Positions 15,276 through 31,900 of a DNA stretch of 64,000 nt are shown here, in pieces (position 1 is the first letter of the stretch; every line of letters begins with the position of its first letter). The translations under genes and the position numbers were made by a program. The notes beneath the pieces are model-generated. The model did no database searches. It was not told the origin of the DNA and was given only the letters and a program-made list of their open reading frames with translations. The stretch lies in NCBI GenBank assembly GCA_944474755.1, contig OX104111.1:115376918-115440917 (forward strand), written 5' to 3'. The DNA comes from Limnoperna fortunei (lineage: Eukaryota; Mollusca; Bivalvia; Mytilida; Modiolidae).

Positions 15276-18200
15276 GAATCCGTTACTACCATTATTATGT
15301 CATTTTACTACCTACTATTCTAATCCGTTACTAACATTACTTTATCACTTAACTACCTACTATTACAATACGCTACTACCATTACTATATCAGTTAACTA
15401 CCTACTATCCCATTCCGTTACTACCATTACTAGATCACTTTACTACCTACTATCCCATTCCGTTACTACCATTCATTTATCACTTTACTACCTACTATTC
15501 TAATCCGTTACTATCATTACTCCATTACTTTACTACCTACTATTCCATTCCGTTACTACCATTACTCCATCACTTTAGTACCTACTATGCCATTCCGTTG
15601 CTACCATTTCTTTATCACTTTGCTATTTACTATTCCATTCCGTTACTACCATTACTATATCACTTTACTACCTAGTATTCCATTCCGTTACTACCATAAC
15701 TTTATCACTTTAGTACCTACTATTCCAATCCTTTACTTCCATTACTATATCACTTTACTACCTACTATTCCAATCCGTTACTACCATTAATCCATCACTT
15801 TACTACCTACTATTCCATTCCGTTACCACCATTACTTTATCACTTTACTACCTACTATTACATTCCGTTACTACCATTACTATATCACTTTACTACCTAC
15901 TATTCCATTCCGTTACTACCAATACTTTATCACTTTACTACCTATTATTCTAATCCGTTACTACCATTACTATATCACTTTACTACCTACTATTTCATTC
16001 CGTTACTATCATTACTATATCCCTTTACTACCTAGTATTCCATTCCGTAACTACCATAACTTTATCACTTTACTTGCTACTATTCTAATCCGTTACTACC
16101 ATTACTCCATCACTTTTCTACCTATTATTCCATTCCGTTAGTACCATTTCTGAAACACTTTACTACCTGCTATTCCAATCGGTTACTACCATTACTACAT
16201 CTCTTTACTACCTACTATTCCAATCCGTTACTACCATTACTCCATCACTTTACAACCTACTATTCCAATCCGTTACTACCATTACTCCATCACTTTACTA
16301 CCTATTATTCCATTCCATTACTACCATTACTCCATTACTTTACTACCTACTTTTTCATTCCTTTACTACCATTACTCCATTACTTTACGAGCTACTATTA
16401 CATTCCGTTACTACCATTACTCCATCACTTTACTACCTACTATTTCATTGCGTTAGTACCATTTCTGAATAACTTTACTACCTACTATTCCAATCGGTTA
16501 CTACCATTACTATATCACTTTACTACCTACTATTCCAATCCGTTACTACCATTACTTTATCACTTTACTACCTACTATCCAATTCCGTTACTACCGTTAC
16601 TACATCACTTTACTACCTACTATCCCATTCCGTTACTTCCATTCATTTATCACTTTACTACCTACTATTCCAATCCGTTACTACCATTACTATATCACTT
16701 TACTACCTACTATTCCAATACGTTACTACCATTACTTTATCACTTTACTACCTACTATTCCATTTCGTTAGTACCATTTCTGAATCACTTTACTACCTGC
16801 TATTCCAATCGGTTACTACCATTACTACATCACTTTACTACATACTATTCCAATCCGTTACTACCATTACTCCATCACTTTACAACCTACTATTCCAATC
16901 CGTTACTACCATTACTCCATCACTTTACTACCTATTATTTCATTCCATTACAACCATTACTCCATTACTTTACTACCTACTATTCCATTCCGTTACTACC
17001 ATTACTCCATCACTTTACTACCTACTATTCCATTCCGTTAGTACCATTTCTGAATCACTTTACTACCTACTATTCCAATCGGTTACTACCATTACTATAT
17101 CACTTTACTACCTACTATTCCAATCCGTTACTACCATTACTTTATCACTTTACTACCTACTATTCCATTTCGTTACTACCATTACTTTATCACTTTACTA
17201 CCTACTATCCCATTCCGTTACTACCATTCATTTATCACTTTACTACCTACTATTCCAATCCGTTACTACCATTACTTTATCACTTTACTACCTATTATTC
17301 CAATACGTTTTTACCATTACTAAATCACTTTACTACCTAGTATTCCATTCAGTAACTACCATAACTTTATCACTTTACTAGCTACTATTCTAATCCGTTA
17401 CTACCATTACTCCATCACTTTACTACCTACTATTCCATTCCGTTAGTACCATTTCTGAATCACTTTACTACCTACTATTCCAATCGGTTACTACCATTAC
17501 TATATCACTTTACTACCTACTATTCCAATCCGTTACTACCATTACTTTATCACTTTACTACCTACTATTCCATTTCGTTACTACCATTACTTTATCACTT
17601 TACTACCTACTATCCAATTCCGTTACTACCGTTACTACATCACTTTACTACCTACTATCCCATTCCGTTACTTCCATTCATTTATCACTTTACTACCTAC
17701 TATTCCAATCCGTTATTACCATTACTATATCACTTTACTACCTACTATTCCAATACGTTAATACCATTACTTTATCACTTTACTACCTACTATTCCATTT
17801 CGTTAGTACCATTTCTGAATCACTTTACTACCTGCTATTCCAATCGGTTACTACCATTACTACATCACTTTACTACATACTATTCCAATCCGTTACTACC
17901 ATTACTCCATCACATTACAACCTACTATTCCAATCCGTTACTACCATTACTCCATCACTTTACTACCTATTATTTCATTCCATTACAACCATTACTCCAT
18001 TACTTTACTACCTACTATTCCATTCCGTTACTACCATTACTCCATCACTTTACTGCCTACTATTCCATCCCGTTAGTACCATTTCTGAATCACTTTACTA
18101 CCTACTATTCCAATCGGTTACTACCATTACTATATCACTTTACTACCTACTATTCCAATCCGTTACTACCATTACTTTATCACTTTACTACCTACTATTC

Positions 18201-19560
18201 CATTTCGTTACTACCATTACTTTATCACTTTACTACCTACTATCCCATTCCGTTACTATCATTACTACATCACTTTACTACCTACTATCCCATTCCGTTA
18301 CTACCATTCATTTATCACTTTACTACCTACTATTCCAATCCGTTACTACCATTACTTTATCACTTTACTACCTATTATTCCAATACGTTTTTACCATTAC
18401 TAAATCACTTTACTACCTAGTATTCCATTCAGTAACTACCATAACTTTATCACTTTACTAGCTACTATTCTAATCCGTTACTATCATTACTCCATTACTT
18501 TACTACCTACTATTCCAATCCGTTACTACCATTACTTTATCACTTTACTACCTACTATTCCAATTCGTTACTACCATTATTATGTCATTTTACTACCTAC
18601 TATTCCATTCCGTTACTACCATTACTTTATCACTTTACTCCCTACTATTGAATCCGTTACTACCATTATTATGTCATTTTACTACTTACTATTCTATTCC
18701 GTTACTAACATTACTTTATCACTTAACTACCTACTATTCCAATACGCTACTACCTTTACTATATCAGTTAACTACCTACTATCCCATTCCGTTACTACCA
18801 TTACTAGATCACTTTACTACCTACTATCCCATTCCGTTACTACCATTCATTTATCACTCTACTACCTACTATTCTAATCCGTTACTATCATTACTCTATT
18901 ACTTTACTACCTACTATTCCATTCCGTTACTACCATTTCTGCATCACTTTACTACCTACTATTCCATTCCGTTACTACCATTTCTTCATCACTTTATTAC
19001 CTACTATTCCATTCCGTTACTAGTATTAGTCCATCACTTTACTAACTAAATTCCATTCCGTTACTACCTTTACCCAATGACTTTACTACCTACTGTTACA
19101 TGCCCTTACTACAATCAACCTGATATTTACTTCATCATTTTACTTGCCATTTTTTCATTCCCTTACAACTGTTACTCCATCACTTGACTACCTACTATTC
19201 CTTGCATTTACTGCCATTACTCCATCACTTTACTACCTTTGCTCCATTTCTTTACTACCTACTATTTCGTTCCCTTACTACCATTACTGTATCACTTTAC
19301 TACCTCCAATTCCATTCCGTTACTACCATTACTGCATCACTTTACTACCTACTATTCTATTCCGTTACTACCATTACTTTATCACTTTACTACCTACTAT
19401 TCCAATCCGTTACTACCATTACTATATCATTTTACTACCTGCTATTCCAATCCGTTCTACCATTATTCCATCACTTTACTACCTACTATTCCAATCCCTT
19501 ACTACCATTACTCCATCACTTTACTTCCTACTATTCCAATCCGTAACTACCATTATTATG

Positions 19561-19920
19561 TCATTTTACTACCTACTATTCCATTCCGTTATTGTCATTA
19601 CTTTATCACTTTACTATCTACTATTCCAATTCGTTACTACCATTACTTTATCACTTTACTACCTACTATTCCATTCCGTTACTACCATTACTTTATCACT
19701 TTACTACCTACTATTCCAATCCGTTACTACCATTATTATGTCATTTTACTACCTACTATTCCATTCCGTTATTGTCATTACTTTATCACTTTACTATCTA
19801 CTATTCCAATTCGTTACTACCATTACTTTATCACTTTACTACCTACTATTCCATTCCGTTACTACCATTACTTTATCACTTTACTACCTACTATTCCAAT
19901 CCGTTACTACCATTATTATG
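19561..19920 (+). repeat. Exact 180-bp tandem duplication (four monomers)
   Basis: Bases 19,561-19,740 and 19,741-19,920 are identical by direct reading. The homologous place in the superunit at 13.4-13.7 kb has this block once. The unit is exactly four monomers. Confidence 0.9.
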
Positions 19921-21020
19921 TCATTTTACTACCTACTATTCCATTCCGTTACTTCCATTACTTTATCACTTTACTCCCTACTATTCCAATCCGTTACTAC
20001 CATTATTATGTCATTTTACTACCTACTATTCTATTCCGTTACTAACATTACTTTATCACTTAACTACCTACTATTCCAATACGCTACTGCCATTACTATA
20101 TCACTTTACTACCTAGTATTCCATTCTGTAACTACCATAACTTTATCACTTTACTTGCTACTATTCTAATCCGTTACTACCATTACTCCATCACTTCTCT
20201 ACCTACTATTCCATTCCGTTAGTACCATTTCTGAATCACTTTACTACCTGCTATTCCAATCGGTTACTACCATTACTACATCACTTTACTACATACTATT
20301 CCAATCCGTTACTACCATTACTCCATCACTTTACAACCTACTATTCCAATCCGTTACTACCATTACTCCATCACTTTACTACCTATTATTTCATTCCATT
20401 ACAACCATTACTCCATTACTTTACTACCTACTATTCCATTCCGTTACTACCATTACTCCATCACTTTACTACCTACTATTCCATTCCGTTAGTACCATTT
20501 CTGAATCACTTTACTACCTATTATTCCAATCGGTTACTACCATTACTATATCACTTTACTACCTACTATTCCAATCCGTTACTACCATTACTTCATCACT
20601 TTACTACCTACTATTCCATTTCGTTACTACCATTACTTTATCACTTTACTACCTACTATCCCATTCCGTTACTACCATTCATTTATCACTTTACTACCTA
20701 CTATTCCAATCCGTCACTACCATTACTTTATCACTTTACTACCTATTATTCCAATACGTTTTTACCATTACTAAATCACTTTACTACCTAGTATTACATT
20801 CAGTAACTACCATAACTTTATCACTTTACTAGCTACTATTCTAATCCGTTACTATCATTACTCCATTACTTTACTACCTACTATTCCAATCCGTTTCTAC
20901 CATTACTTTATCACTTTACTACCTACTATTCCAATCCGTTACTACCATTATTATGTCATTTTACTACCTACTATTCCATTCCGTTACTACCATTACTTTA
21001 TCACTTTACTCCCTACTATT

Positions 21021-21514
21021 GAATCCGTTACTACCATTATTATGTCATTTTACTACCTACTATTCTATTCCGTTACTAACATTACTTTATCACTTAACTA
21101 CCTACTATTCCAATACGCTACTACCATTACTATATCAGTTAACTACCTACTATCCCATTCCGTTACTACCATTACTAGATCACTTGACTACCTACTATCC
21201 CATTCCGTTACTACCATTCATTTATCACTTTACTACCTACTATTCTAATCCGTTACTATCATTACTCCATTACTTTACTACCTACTATTCCATTCCGTTA
21301 CTACCATTACTCCATCACTTTAGTACCTACTATTCCATTCCGTTAGTACCATTTCTGAATCACTTTACTACCTACTATTCCAATCGGTTACTACCATTAC
21401 TACATCACTTTACTACCTACTATTCCAATCCGTTACTTCCATTACTCCATCACTTTACTACCTACTATTCCATTCCGTTACTACCATTACTTTATCACTT
21501 TACTCCCTACTATT
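21021..21514 (+). repeat. 494-bp higher-order unit, copy 4
   Basis: Bounded by the GAATCC variant at 21021 and 21515, again eleven monomers minus one base. Isolated single copies of the variant, without the 494-bp partner, occur at 7531, 12546 and 18650. Each lies about 460 bp before a family A marker module. Confidence 0.85.
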
Positions 21515-24500
21515 GAATCCGTTACTACCATTATTATGTCATTTTACTACCTACTATTCTATTCCGTTACTAACATTACTTTATCACTTAACTACCTACT
21601 ATTCCAATACGCTACTACCATTACTATATCAGTTAACTACCTACTATCCCATTCCGTTACTACCATTACTAGATCACTTTACTACCTACTATCCCATTCC
21701 GTTACTACCATTCATTTATCACTTTACTACCTACTATTCTAATCCGTTACTATCATTACTCCATTACTTTACTACCTACTATTCCATTCCGTTACTACCA
21801 TTACTCCATCACTTTACTACCTACTATTCCATTCCGTTGCTACCATTTCTTTATCACTTTGCTATTTACTATTCCATTCCGTTACTACCATTACTATATC
21901 ACTTTACTACCTAGTATTCCATTCCGTTACTACCATAACTTTATCACTTTAGTACCTACTATTCCAATCCGTTACTTCCATTACTATATCACTTTACTAC
22001 CTACTATTCCAATCCGTTACTACCATTACTCCATCACTTTACTACCTACTATTCCATTCCGTTACCACCATTACTTTATCACTTTACTACCTACTATTCC
22101 ATTCCGTTACTACCATTACTATATCACTTTACTACCTACTATTCCATTCCGTTACTACCAATACTTTATCACTTTACTACCTATTATTCTAATCCGTTAC
22201 TACCATTACTATATCACTTTACTACCTACTATTCCATTCCGTTACTACCATTACTATATCCCTTTACTACCTAGTATTCCATTCCGTAACTACCATAACT
22301 TTATCACTTTACTTGCTACTATTCTAATCCGTTACTACCATTACTCCATCACTTTTCTACCTATTATTCCATTCCGTTAGTACCATTTCTGAAACACTTT
22401 ACTACCTGCTATTCCAATCGGTTACTACCATTACTACATCACTTTACTACCTACTATTCCAATCCGTTACTACCATTACTCCATCACTTTACAACCTACT
22501 ATTCCAATCCGTTACTACCATTACTCCATCACTTTACTACCTATTATTCCATTCCATTACTACCATTACTCCATTACTTTACTACCTACTTTTTCATTCC
22601 GTTACTACCATTACGCCATTACTTTACGAGCTACTATTACATTCCGTTACTACCATTACTCCATCACTTTACTACCTACTATTTCATTGCGTTAGTACCA
22701 TTTCTGAATAACTTTACTACCTACTATTCCAATCGGTTACTACCATTACTATATCACTTTACTACCTACTATTCCAATCCGTTACTACCATTACTTTATC
22801 ACTTTACTACCTACTATCCAATTCCGTTACTACCGTTACTACATCACTTTACTACCTACTATCCCATTCCGTTACTTCCATTCATTTATCACTTTATTAC
22901 CTACTATTCCAATTCGTTACTACCATTACTATATCACTTTACTACCTACTATTCCAATACGTTACTACCATTACTATATCACTTTACTACGTAGTATTCC
23001 ATTCCGTAACTACCATAACTTTATCACTTTACTAGCTACTATTCTAATCCGTTACTACCATTACTCCATTACTTTACTACCTACTATTCCATTCCGTTAA
23101 TACCATTACTCCATCACTTTACTACCTACTATTCCATTCCGTTAGTACCATTTCTGAATCACTTTACTACCTACTATTCCAATCGGATACTACCATTACT
23201 ACATCACTTTACTACCTACTATTCCAATCCGTTACTACCATTACTCCATCACTTTACTACCTACTATTCCATTCCGTTGCTACCATTACTTTATCACTTT
23301 ACTATCTACTATTCCATTCCGTTATTACCATTACTATATCACTTTACTACCTACTATTCCATTCCGTTACTACGATAACTTTATCACTTTACTACCTACT
23401 TTTCCAATCCGTTACTTCCATTACTATATCACTTTACTACCTACTATTCCAATCCGTTACTACCATTACTCCATCACTTTACTACCTACTATTCCATTCC
23501 GTTACTACCATTACTTTATCACTTTACTACCTACTATTCCATTCCGTTACTACCATTACTACATCACTTTACTACCTACTATCCCATTCCGTTACTACCA
23601 TTACTTTATCACTTTACTACCTACTATTCCAATACGTTACTACCATTACTATATCACTTTACTACCTAGTATTCCATTCCGTAACTACCGTAACTTTATC
23701 ACTTTACTAGCTACTATTCTAATCCGTTACTACCATTACTCCATTACTTTACTACCTACTATTCCATTCCGTTACTACCATTACTCCATCACTTTACTAC
23801 CTACTATTCCATTGGGTTAGTACCATTTCTGAATCACTTTACTACCTTCTATTCCATTCCGTTACTACCATTACTATATCACTTTACCACCTAGTATTCC
23901 ATTCCGTTACTACCATTACTCCATCACTTTACTACCTACTATTCCAATCCGTTACTACCACAACTTTATCACTTTAGTACCTACTATTCCAATCCGTTAC
24001 TTCCATTACTATATCACTTTACTACCTACTATTCCAATCTGTTACTACCATTACTCCATCACTTTACTACCTACTATTCCATTCCGTTACCACCATTACT
24101 TTATCACTTTACTACCTACTATTCCATTCCGTTACTACCATTACTATATCACTTTACTACCTACTATTCCATTCCGTTACTACCATTACTTTATCACTTT
24201 ACTACCTATTATTCCAATCCGTTACTACCATTACTATATCATTTTACTACCTACTATTCCATTCCGTTACTACCATTACTATATCCCTTTACTACCTAGT
24301 ATTCCATTCCGTAACTACCATAACTTTATCACTTTACTTGCTACTATTCTAATCCGTTACTACCATTACTCCATCACTTTTCTACCTATTATTCCATTCC
24401 GTTAGTACCATTTCTGAATCACTTTACTACCTGCTATTCCAATCGGTTACTACCATTACTACATCACTTTACAACCTACTATTCCAATCCGTTACTACCA

Positions 24501-27500
24501 TTCCTTCATCACTTTACTACCTATTATTCCATTCCATTACTACCATTACTCCATTACTTTACTACCTACTATTTCATTCCGTTACTACCATTACTCCATT
24601 ACTTTACGAGCAACTATTCCAATCCGTTACTACCATTACTCCATCACTTTACTACCTACTATTCCATTCCGTTAGTACAATTTCTGAATAACTTTACTAC
24701 CTACTATTCCAATCGGTTACTACCATTACTATATCACTTTACTACCTACTATTCCAATCCGTTACTACCATTACTTTATCACTTTACTACCTACTATCCA
24801 AGTCTGTTACTACCATTCATTTATCACTTTACTACCTACTATTCCAATACGTTACTACCATTACTATATCACTTTACTACCTAGTATTCCATTCCGTAAC
24901 TACCATAACTTTATCACTTTACTAGCTACTTTTATAATCCGTTACTACCATTACTCCATTTCTTTACTACCTACTATTCCATTCCGTTAATACCATTACT
25001 CCATCACTTTACTACCTACTATTCCATTCCGTTAGTACCATTTCTGAATCACTTTACTACCTACTATTCCAATCGGATACTACCATTACTACATCACTTT
25101 ACTACCTACTATTCCAATCCGTTACTAACATTACTCCATCACTTTACTACCTACTATTCCATTCCGTTGCTACCATTACTTTATCACTTTACTATCTACT
25201 ATTCCATTCCGTTACTACCATTACTATATCACTTTACTACCTAGTATTCCATTCCGTTACTACCATAACTTTATCACTTTACTACCTACTATTCCAATCC
25301 GTTACTTCCATTACTCCATCACTTTACTACCTACTATTCCATTCAGTTACTACCATTACTTTATCACTTTACTACCTACTATTCCATTCCGTTACTACCA
25401 TTACTACATCACTTTACTACCTACTATCCCATTCCGTTACTACCATTACGTTATCACTTTACTACCTACTATTCCAATCCGTTACTACCATTACTATATC
25501 ACTTTACTACCTACTATTCCAATCCGTTACTACCATTACTCCATCACTTTACTACCTACTATTCCATTCAGTTACTACCATTACTTTATCACTTTACTAC
25601 CTACTATTCCATTCCGTTACTACCATTACTACATCACTTTACTACCTACTATCCCATTCCGCTACTACCATTACTTTATCACTTTACTACCTACTATTCC
25701 AATCCGTTACTACCATTACTATATCACTTTACTACCTACTATTTTAATACGTTACTACCATTACTATATCACTTTACTACCTAGTATTCCATTCCGTAAC
25801 TACCATAACTTTATCACTTTACTAGCTACTATTCTAATCCGTTACTACCATTACTCCATTACTTTATTACCTACCATTCCATTCCGTTACTACCATTTCT
25901 CCATCACTTTACTACCTACTATTCCATTCCGTTAGTATCATTTCTGAATCACTTTACTACCTACTATTCCATTCCGTTACTACCATTACTATATCACTTT
26001 ACTACCTAGTATTCATTCCGTTACTACCATAACTTTATCACTTTACTACCTACTATTCCAATCCGTTACTTCCATTACTATATCACTTTACTACCTACTA
26101 TTCCAATCCGTTACTACCATTACTCCATCACTTTACTACCTACTATTCCATTCCGTTAGTACCATTTCTGAATCACTTTACTACCTACTATTCCAATCCG
26201 TTACTACCATTACTCCATCACTTTACTACCTACTATTCCATTCCGTTACTACCATTACTTTATCACTTTACTATCTACTATTCCATTCCGTTACTACCAT
26301 TACTATATCACTTAACTACCTAGTATTCCATTCCGTAACTACCATAACTTTATCACTTTACTACCTACTATTCCAATCCGTTACTACCATTTCTATATAT
26401 CACTTTAGTAGCTACTATTCCAATCCGTTGCTACCATAACTCCATTACTTTACTACCTACTATTCCATTCCGTTACTGCCATTACTCCATCACTTTACTA
26501 CCTACTATTCCATTCCGTTAATACCATTTCTGAATCACTTTACTACCTACTATTCCATTCCGTTACTACCATCACTTTATCACTTTACTACCTACTATTT
26601 CAATCCGTTACTACCATTACTATATCACTTTACTACCTACTAGTCAAATCCGTTACTACCAATACTCCATTACTTTACTCCTACTATTACTATTACTACC
26701 ATTACTTTATCACTTTACTATCTACTATTCCATTCCGTTACTACCATTACTATATCACTTTACTACCTAGTATTCCATTCCGTTACTACCATAACTTCAT
26801 CACTTTACTACCTACTATTCCAATCCGTTACTACCATTACTATATCACTTTATTACCTACTATTCCAATCCGTTACTACCATAACTCCATTACTTTACTA
26901 CCTACTATTCCATTCCGTTACTACCATTACTCCATCACTTTACTACCTACTATTCCATTCCGTTAATACCATTTCTGAATCACTTTGCTACCTACTATTC
27001 CATTCCGTTACTACCATCACTTTATCACTTTACTACCTACTATTTCAATCCGTTATTACCATTACTATATCACTTTACTACCCACTATTCAAATCCGTTA
27101 CTACCAATACTCCATTACTTTACTACCTACTATTTCATTCCGTTACTACCATTACTCCATTACTTTACGACCTACTATTCCATTCCGTTACTACCATTAC
27201 TCCATCACTTTACAACCTACTGTTTCATTCCGTTACTACGATTACGCCATCACTTTACTACCTTCTATTCCATTCGTTACTACGATTACTTCATCACTTT
27301 ACTACCTACAACTCCATTCCGTTACTACCATTACTTTATCACTTAACTACCTACTATTCAAATCCGTTACTACCATTGCTATATCACTTTACTACCTACT
27401 TTTCCATTCCGTTACTACCATTACTCCATCACATTACTACCTACTATTCCATTCCGTTACTACCATTACGCCATCACTTTACTACCTTCTATTCCATTTC

Positions 27501-28994
27501 ATTACTAGCATTCCTTTATCACTTTACTACCTACTATTCCAATCCGTTACTACCATTACTTTATCACTTTACTACCTACTTTTCGAATCCGTTACTACCA
27601 TTACGCCATCACTTTACTACCTACTATTCCAATCCATTACTACCATTACTCCATCACTTTACTACCTACTTTTCCAATCGTTACTACCATTACTACATCA
27701 CTTTACCACCTTCTATTCCAATCCGTTACTACCATTACTCCATCACTTTACTACCTACTATTCCAATCCGTTACTACCATTGCTCCATCACTTTACTACC
27801 TACTATTCCAATCCGTTACTACCATTACTTCATCACTTACTACCTCCTATTACATGCTCTTATTACAATCAGCCTGACAATTACTACATCATTTTACTAC
27901 ACACATTTCAATTCATTTACTAGTTTAACTCCATCACTTTACTTTCTACTAATAGCATGCCGTTTCAGCCATTACTCCATCACGTTACTACCTTCACTTC
28001 ATTACTTTACTACCTACTATTCCATTCCGTTACTACCATCTTTCCATCACTTTACTACCTAACATTCCATTCCGTTACTATCATTACTCCATCACTTTAC
28101 TACCTTCTATTCCATTCCGTTACTACCATTACTTCATCACTTAACTAACTAAATAACATACCGTTACTACCATTACTCCATCACTTTACTTCCTTTGCTC
28201 CATTTCTTTACTGCCTACTATTTCGTTCCGTTCCTACAATTACTTCAGCACTTTACTAACTCCGATTCCATTCCGTTTCTACCATTACTGCATCACTTTA
28301 CTACCTGCTATTCCATTCCGTTACTACCATTACTTTATCACTTTACTATCTACTATTCCAATCCGTTACTACCATTACTCCATCACTTAACTACCTACTA
28401 TTCCAATCCGTTACTACCATTACTTTATCACTTTACTATCTACTATTCCAATCCGTTACCACCATTACTCCATCACTTAACTACCTACTATTCCAATCCG
28501 TTACTACCATTACTTTATATCACTTCCTACCTCCTATTACATGCTCCTACAACAATCAACCTGACAATTACTACATCATTTTACTGCACACTTTTTAATT
28601 CCTTTACTACTTTTAATCCATCACTTACTATCTCCTATTACTTTCCGTTTCTACCATTACGCCATAACTTTACAACCTTTACTCCATTACTTTACTACCT
28701 ACTATTCCATTCCGCTACTACCATTACTCCATTACTTTACTAGCTACTATTTCATTCCGTTATTACTATTACTACATTACTTTACAACCTACTGTTTCAT
28801 TCCGTTACTACCATTACGCAATCACTTTATTACTTCTATTCCATGCTGTTACTAGCATTACTTCATCACTTAACTAACTAAATTACATTCCGTTACTACC
28901 ATTACTCCATCACTTTACTACCTTTCCTCCATTTCTTTACTACCTACTATTTCGTTCCGTTCCAACAATTACTCCAGCACTTTACTAACTCCGA

Positions 28995-31900
28995 TTCCAT
29001 TCCGTTACTACCATTACTGCATCACTTTATTACCTCCTATTCCATTCCGATACTACCATTACTGCATCACTTTTCTAGCTACTATTCCATTCCTTTACTA
29101 CCATTACTCCATCACTTTACTACCTTTCCTCCATTTCTTTACTACCTACTTTTTCGTTTCGTTCCTACAATTGCTCCCGCACTTTACTAACTCCGTTTCG
29201 ATTCCGTTACTACCATTACTGCATCACTTGATTACCTCCTATTCCATTCCGGTAGTACCATTACTGCATCACTTTACTACCTACTATTCCATTCCGTTAC
29301 TACCATTACTTTATCACTTTACTACCTACTATTCCAATCCGTTACTACCATTACGCCATCACTTAACTACCTACTATTCCAATCCGTTACTACCATTACT
29401 TTATATCACTTCCTACCTCCTATTACATGCTCCTACAACAATCAACCTGACAATTACTACATCATTTTACTGCACACTTTTTAATTCCTTTACTACTTTT
29501 AATCCATCACTTACTATCTCCTATTACTTTCCGTTTCTACCAATACTCCATAACTTTACAACCTTTACTCCATTACTTTACTACCTACTATTCCACTCCG
29601 CTACTACTATTACTCCATTACTTTACTAGCTACTATTTCATTCCGTTATTACTATTACTGCATTACTTTACAACCTACTGTTTCATTCCGTTGCTACCAT
29701 TACGCAATCACTTTATTACTTCTATTCCATGCTGTTACTAGCATTACTTCATCACTTAACTAACTAAATTACATTCCGTTACTACCATTACTCCATCACT
29801 TTACTACCTTTCCTCCATTTCTTTACTACCTACTATTTCGTTCCGTTCCAGCAATTACTCCAGCACTTTACTAACTCCGATTCCATTCCGTTACTACCAT
29901 TACTGCATCACTTTATTACCTCCTATTCCATTCCGATACTACCATTACTGCATCACTTTTCTAGCTACCATTCCATTCCTTTACTACCATTACTCCATCA
30001 CTTTACTACCTTTCCTCCATTTCTTTACTACCTACTTTTTCATTCCGTTCCTACAATTGCTCCCGCACTTTACTAACTCCGTTTCGATTCCGTTACTACC
30101 ATTACTGCATCACTTGACTACCTCATATTCCATTCCGGTAGTACCATTACTGCATCACTTTACTACCTACTATTCCATTCCGTTACTACCATTACTTTAT
30201 CACTTTACTACCTACTATTCCAATCCGTTACTACCATTACGCCATCACTTTACTACCTTCTATTCCATTCCGTTACTAGCATTACTTTATCACTTTACTA
30301 CCTTCTATTCCATTCCGTTTCTACCATTACTCCATTACTTTACTACCGACTATTCCATTCCGTTACTACCATTACTCCATCACTTTACTACCTACTATTC
30401 CATTCCGTTACTACCATTACGCCATCACTTTACAACCTACTGTTCCATTCCGTTACTACCATTACTTTATCACTTTACTACCTACTATTCCAATCCGTTA
30501 CTACCATTATTATATCACTTTACTACCTACTATTCCATTCCGTTACTACCATTACTCCATCACTTTACCACCTACTACTCCATTCCGTTACTATCATTAC
30601 TTTATCACTTTACTACCTACTATTCCATTCCGTTACTATCATTACTATATCACTTTACTACCTACTATTCCAATCCGTTACTACCATTACTTTATCACTT
30701 TACTACCTACTATTCCAATCCGTTACTACCATTACTATATCACTTTACTACCTACTATTCCAATCCGTTACTACCATTACTTTATCACTTTACCACCTAC
30801 TATTCCAATCCGTTTCTACCATTACTCCATCACTTTTCTACCGACTATTCCGTTCCGTTACTACCATTACTCCATCACTTTACTACGTACTATTCCATTC
30901 CGTTAATACCATTACTCCATCACTTAACTACCTACTATTCCATTCCGTTACTACCATTACTCCATCACTTTACTACCTACTATTCCATTCCGTTACTACC
31001 ATTACTGCATCACTTTATTACCTCCTATTCCATTCCGATACTACCATTACTGCATCACTTTTCTAGCTACCATTCCATTCCTTTACTACCATTACTCCAT
31101 CACTTTACTACCTTTCCTCCATTTCTTTACTACCTACTTTTTCATTCCGTTCCTACAATTGCTCCCGCACTTTACTAACTCCGTTTCGATTCCGTTACTA
31201 CCATTACTGCATCACTTGACTACCTCATATTCCATTCCGGTAGTACCATTACTGCATCACTTTACTACCTACTATTCCATTCCGTTACTACCATTACTTT
31301 ATCACTTTACTACCTACTATTCCAATCCGTTACTACCATTACGCCATCGCTTTACTACCTTCTATTCCATTCCGTTACTAGCATTACTTTATCACTTTAC
31401 TACCTTCTATTCCATTCCGTTTCTACCATTACTCCATTACTTTACTACCGACTATTCCATTCCGTTACTACCATTACTCCATCACTTTACTACCTACTAT
31501 TCCATTCCGTTACTACCATTACGCCATCACTTTACAACCTACTGTTCCATTCCGTTACTACCATTACTTTATCACTTTACTACCTACTATTCCAATCCGT
31601 TACTACCATTATTATATCACTTTACTACCTACTATTCCATTCCGTTACTACCATTACTCCATCACTTTACTACCTACTACTCCATTCCGTTACTATCATT
31701 ACTTTATCACTTTACTACCTACTATTCCATTCCGTTACTATCATTACTATATCACTTTACTACCTACTATTCCAATCCGTTACTACCATTACTTTATCAC
31801 TTTACTACCTACTATTCCAATCCGTTACTACCATTACTATATCACTTTACTACCTACTATTCCAATCCGTTACTACCATTACTTTATCACTTTACCACCT

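Larger units (their letters stand above)
1..27864 (+). repeat. Higher-order repeat family A of the 45-bp satellite
   Basis: Superunits are delimited by a divergent module containing ACAATCAACCTGA, at 46, 7993, 10816, 13007 and 19111. It is preceded by CTTTACCCAATGACTTTACT and followed by a stretch ending in CATTTTTTCATTCCCTTACA. The distance from this marker to the next 44-bp variant monomer (TATTGAATCCG) is 1,775 bp in the first and fourth copies, 1,730 in the third and 1,910 in the fifth, so differences are multiples of 45 bp. Large offsets recur: 2,922 bp (1,842 to 4,764), 6,104 bp (13,040 to 19,144) and 10,039 bp (4,764 to 14,803). From about 22.9 to 27.8 kb the array is more uniform and lacks the marker. 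Confidence 0.85.
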
